Below are positions 7,340 to 7,524 of a stretch of DNA of 7,524 nt, piece by piece. Source of the stretch: Bacteroidota bacterium (GTDB lineage Bacteria > Bacteroidota > Bacteroidia > Chitinophagales > Chitinophagaceae); NCBI GenBank assembly GCA_947461015.1, contig CANHIR010000089.1:1-7524 (forward strand), in the 5' to 3' direction. Position numbers and translations under genes: made by a program. Every line of letters begins with the position of its first letter. The stretch's first letter is position 1. The notes under the pieces were generated by a model that searched no databases, was not told the origin of the DNA, and was given only the letters and a program-made list of their open reading frames with translations.

Positions 7340-7524
7340 TTAAGAATATAACTTTATTAGTTTTTGCAATGTATTCATAGGGATGGTTTCATATACTGCC
7401 TTACCCATTTTGTTTAGTAGCACATATTGCATTCCTTTTGCTGCATTCTTTTTATCCTTCTGCATCACTTTCATGGCAGCATCAATATCAAAATGCATTG
7501 CTGTTGGTAAACCATATTTTTGAA
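7340..7524 (-). CDS. aroB: 3-dehydroquinate synthase AroB, C-terminal fragment (start beyond window)
   Basis: Reading the minus strand from 7522 gives 60 residues and a TAA stop at 7340-7342, open to the window edge. The peptide has the C-terminal features of AroB: YGLPT near its start, a helix FDIDAAMKVM, the DKK motif, YVLLNKMGKAV and a final IP...LQKLIKLYS. AroB is an NAD-dependent, metal-dependent enzyme that cyclises 3-deoxy-D-arabino-heptulosonate 7-phosphate to 3-dehydroquinate, the second shikimate step. About 290 residues, including the NAD and metal sites, lie outside the window. Its stop is one base from the aroA start, which supports an aroB-aroA-aroC operon. The identification rests on a short C-terminal segment, but the downstream aroA and aroC agree with it. 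Confidence 0.88.
   Translation of the reverse strand, partial: QKYGLPTAMHFDIDAAMKVMQKDKKNAAKGMQYVLLNKMGKAVYETIPMNTLQKLIKLYS

Noticed and set aside
1..7524. Search for a novel system such as defence genes, CRISPR, mobile elements, tRNA or riboswitch
   Set aside because: Nearly the whole window is coding for recognised housekeeping or envelope genes plus one DUF952 protein; gaps are all under 100 bases and show no such element.

Overview
The window is an ordinary chromosomal housekeeping segment from a member of the Bacteroidota, most likely near Chitinophagaceae or Sphingobacteriia. The clues are strong AT-richness, no Shine-Dalgarno sequences before the genes, an OmpA protein carrying thrombospondin type 3 (TSP3) calcium-binding repeats, and the style of the protein sequences. 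The lineage is inferred from these traits and was not tested by a search.

Layout: two genes lie on the plus strand and five on the minus strand, and the two groups converge near 3200-3280. Plus strand: the 3' part of priA (replication restart helicase; its N-terminus lies left of the window), then murB (peptidoglycan precursor synthesis) 27 bases downstream. Minus strand, in order of transcription: the 3' end of aroB (its start lies right of the window), aroA one base later, aroC 52 bases later, a small DUF952 protein 25 bases later, then an OmpA-family outer membrane protein 76 bases later. The convergence point holds a strong hairpin that can serve both strands as a terminator, and a second perfect inverted repeat that straddles the murB stop codon.

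How the genes work together: aroB, aroA and aroC encode the second, sixth and seventh steps of the shikimate pathway to chorismate and look like one transcript. The OmpA protein should anchor the outer membrane to peptidoglycan, whose precursor MurB helps to make; this is a loose cell-envelope link and not evidence of a shared operon. PriA restarts stalled replication forks.

No mobile element, CRISPR array, tRNA or rRNA, toxin-antitoxin pair or defence system was seen, and no previously undescribed system is evident. No stretch over 300 bases lacks a gene. Points worth a second look are the atypical active-site loop of AroA, a degenerate N-terminal flavin-domain motif in MurB, the hairpins at the convergence point, the repeat array in ompA, and the DUF952 gene inside the aro cluster.
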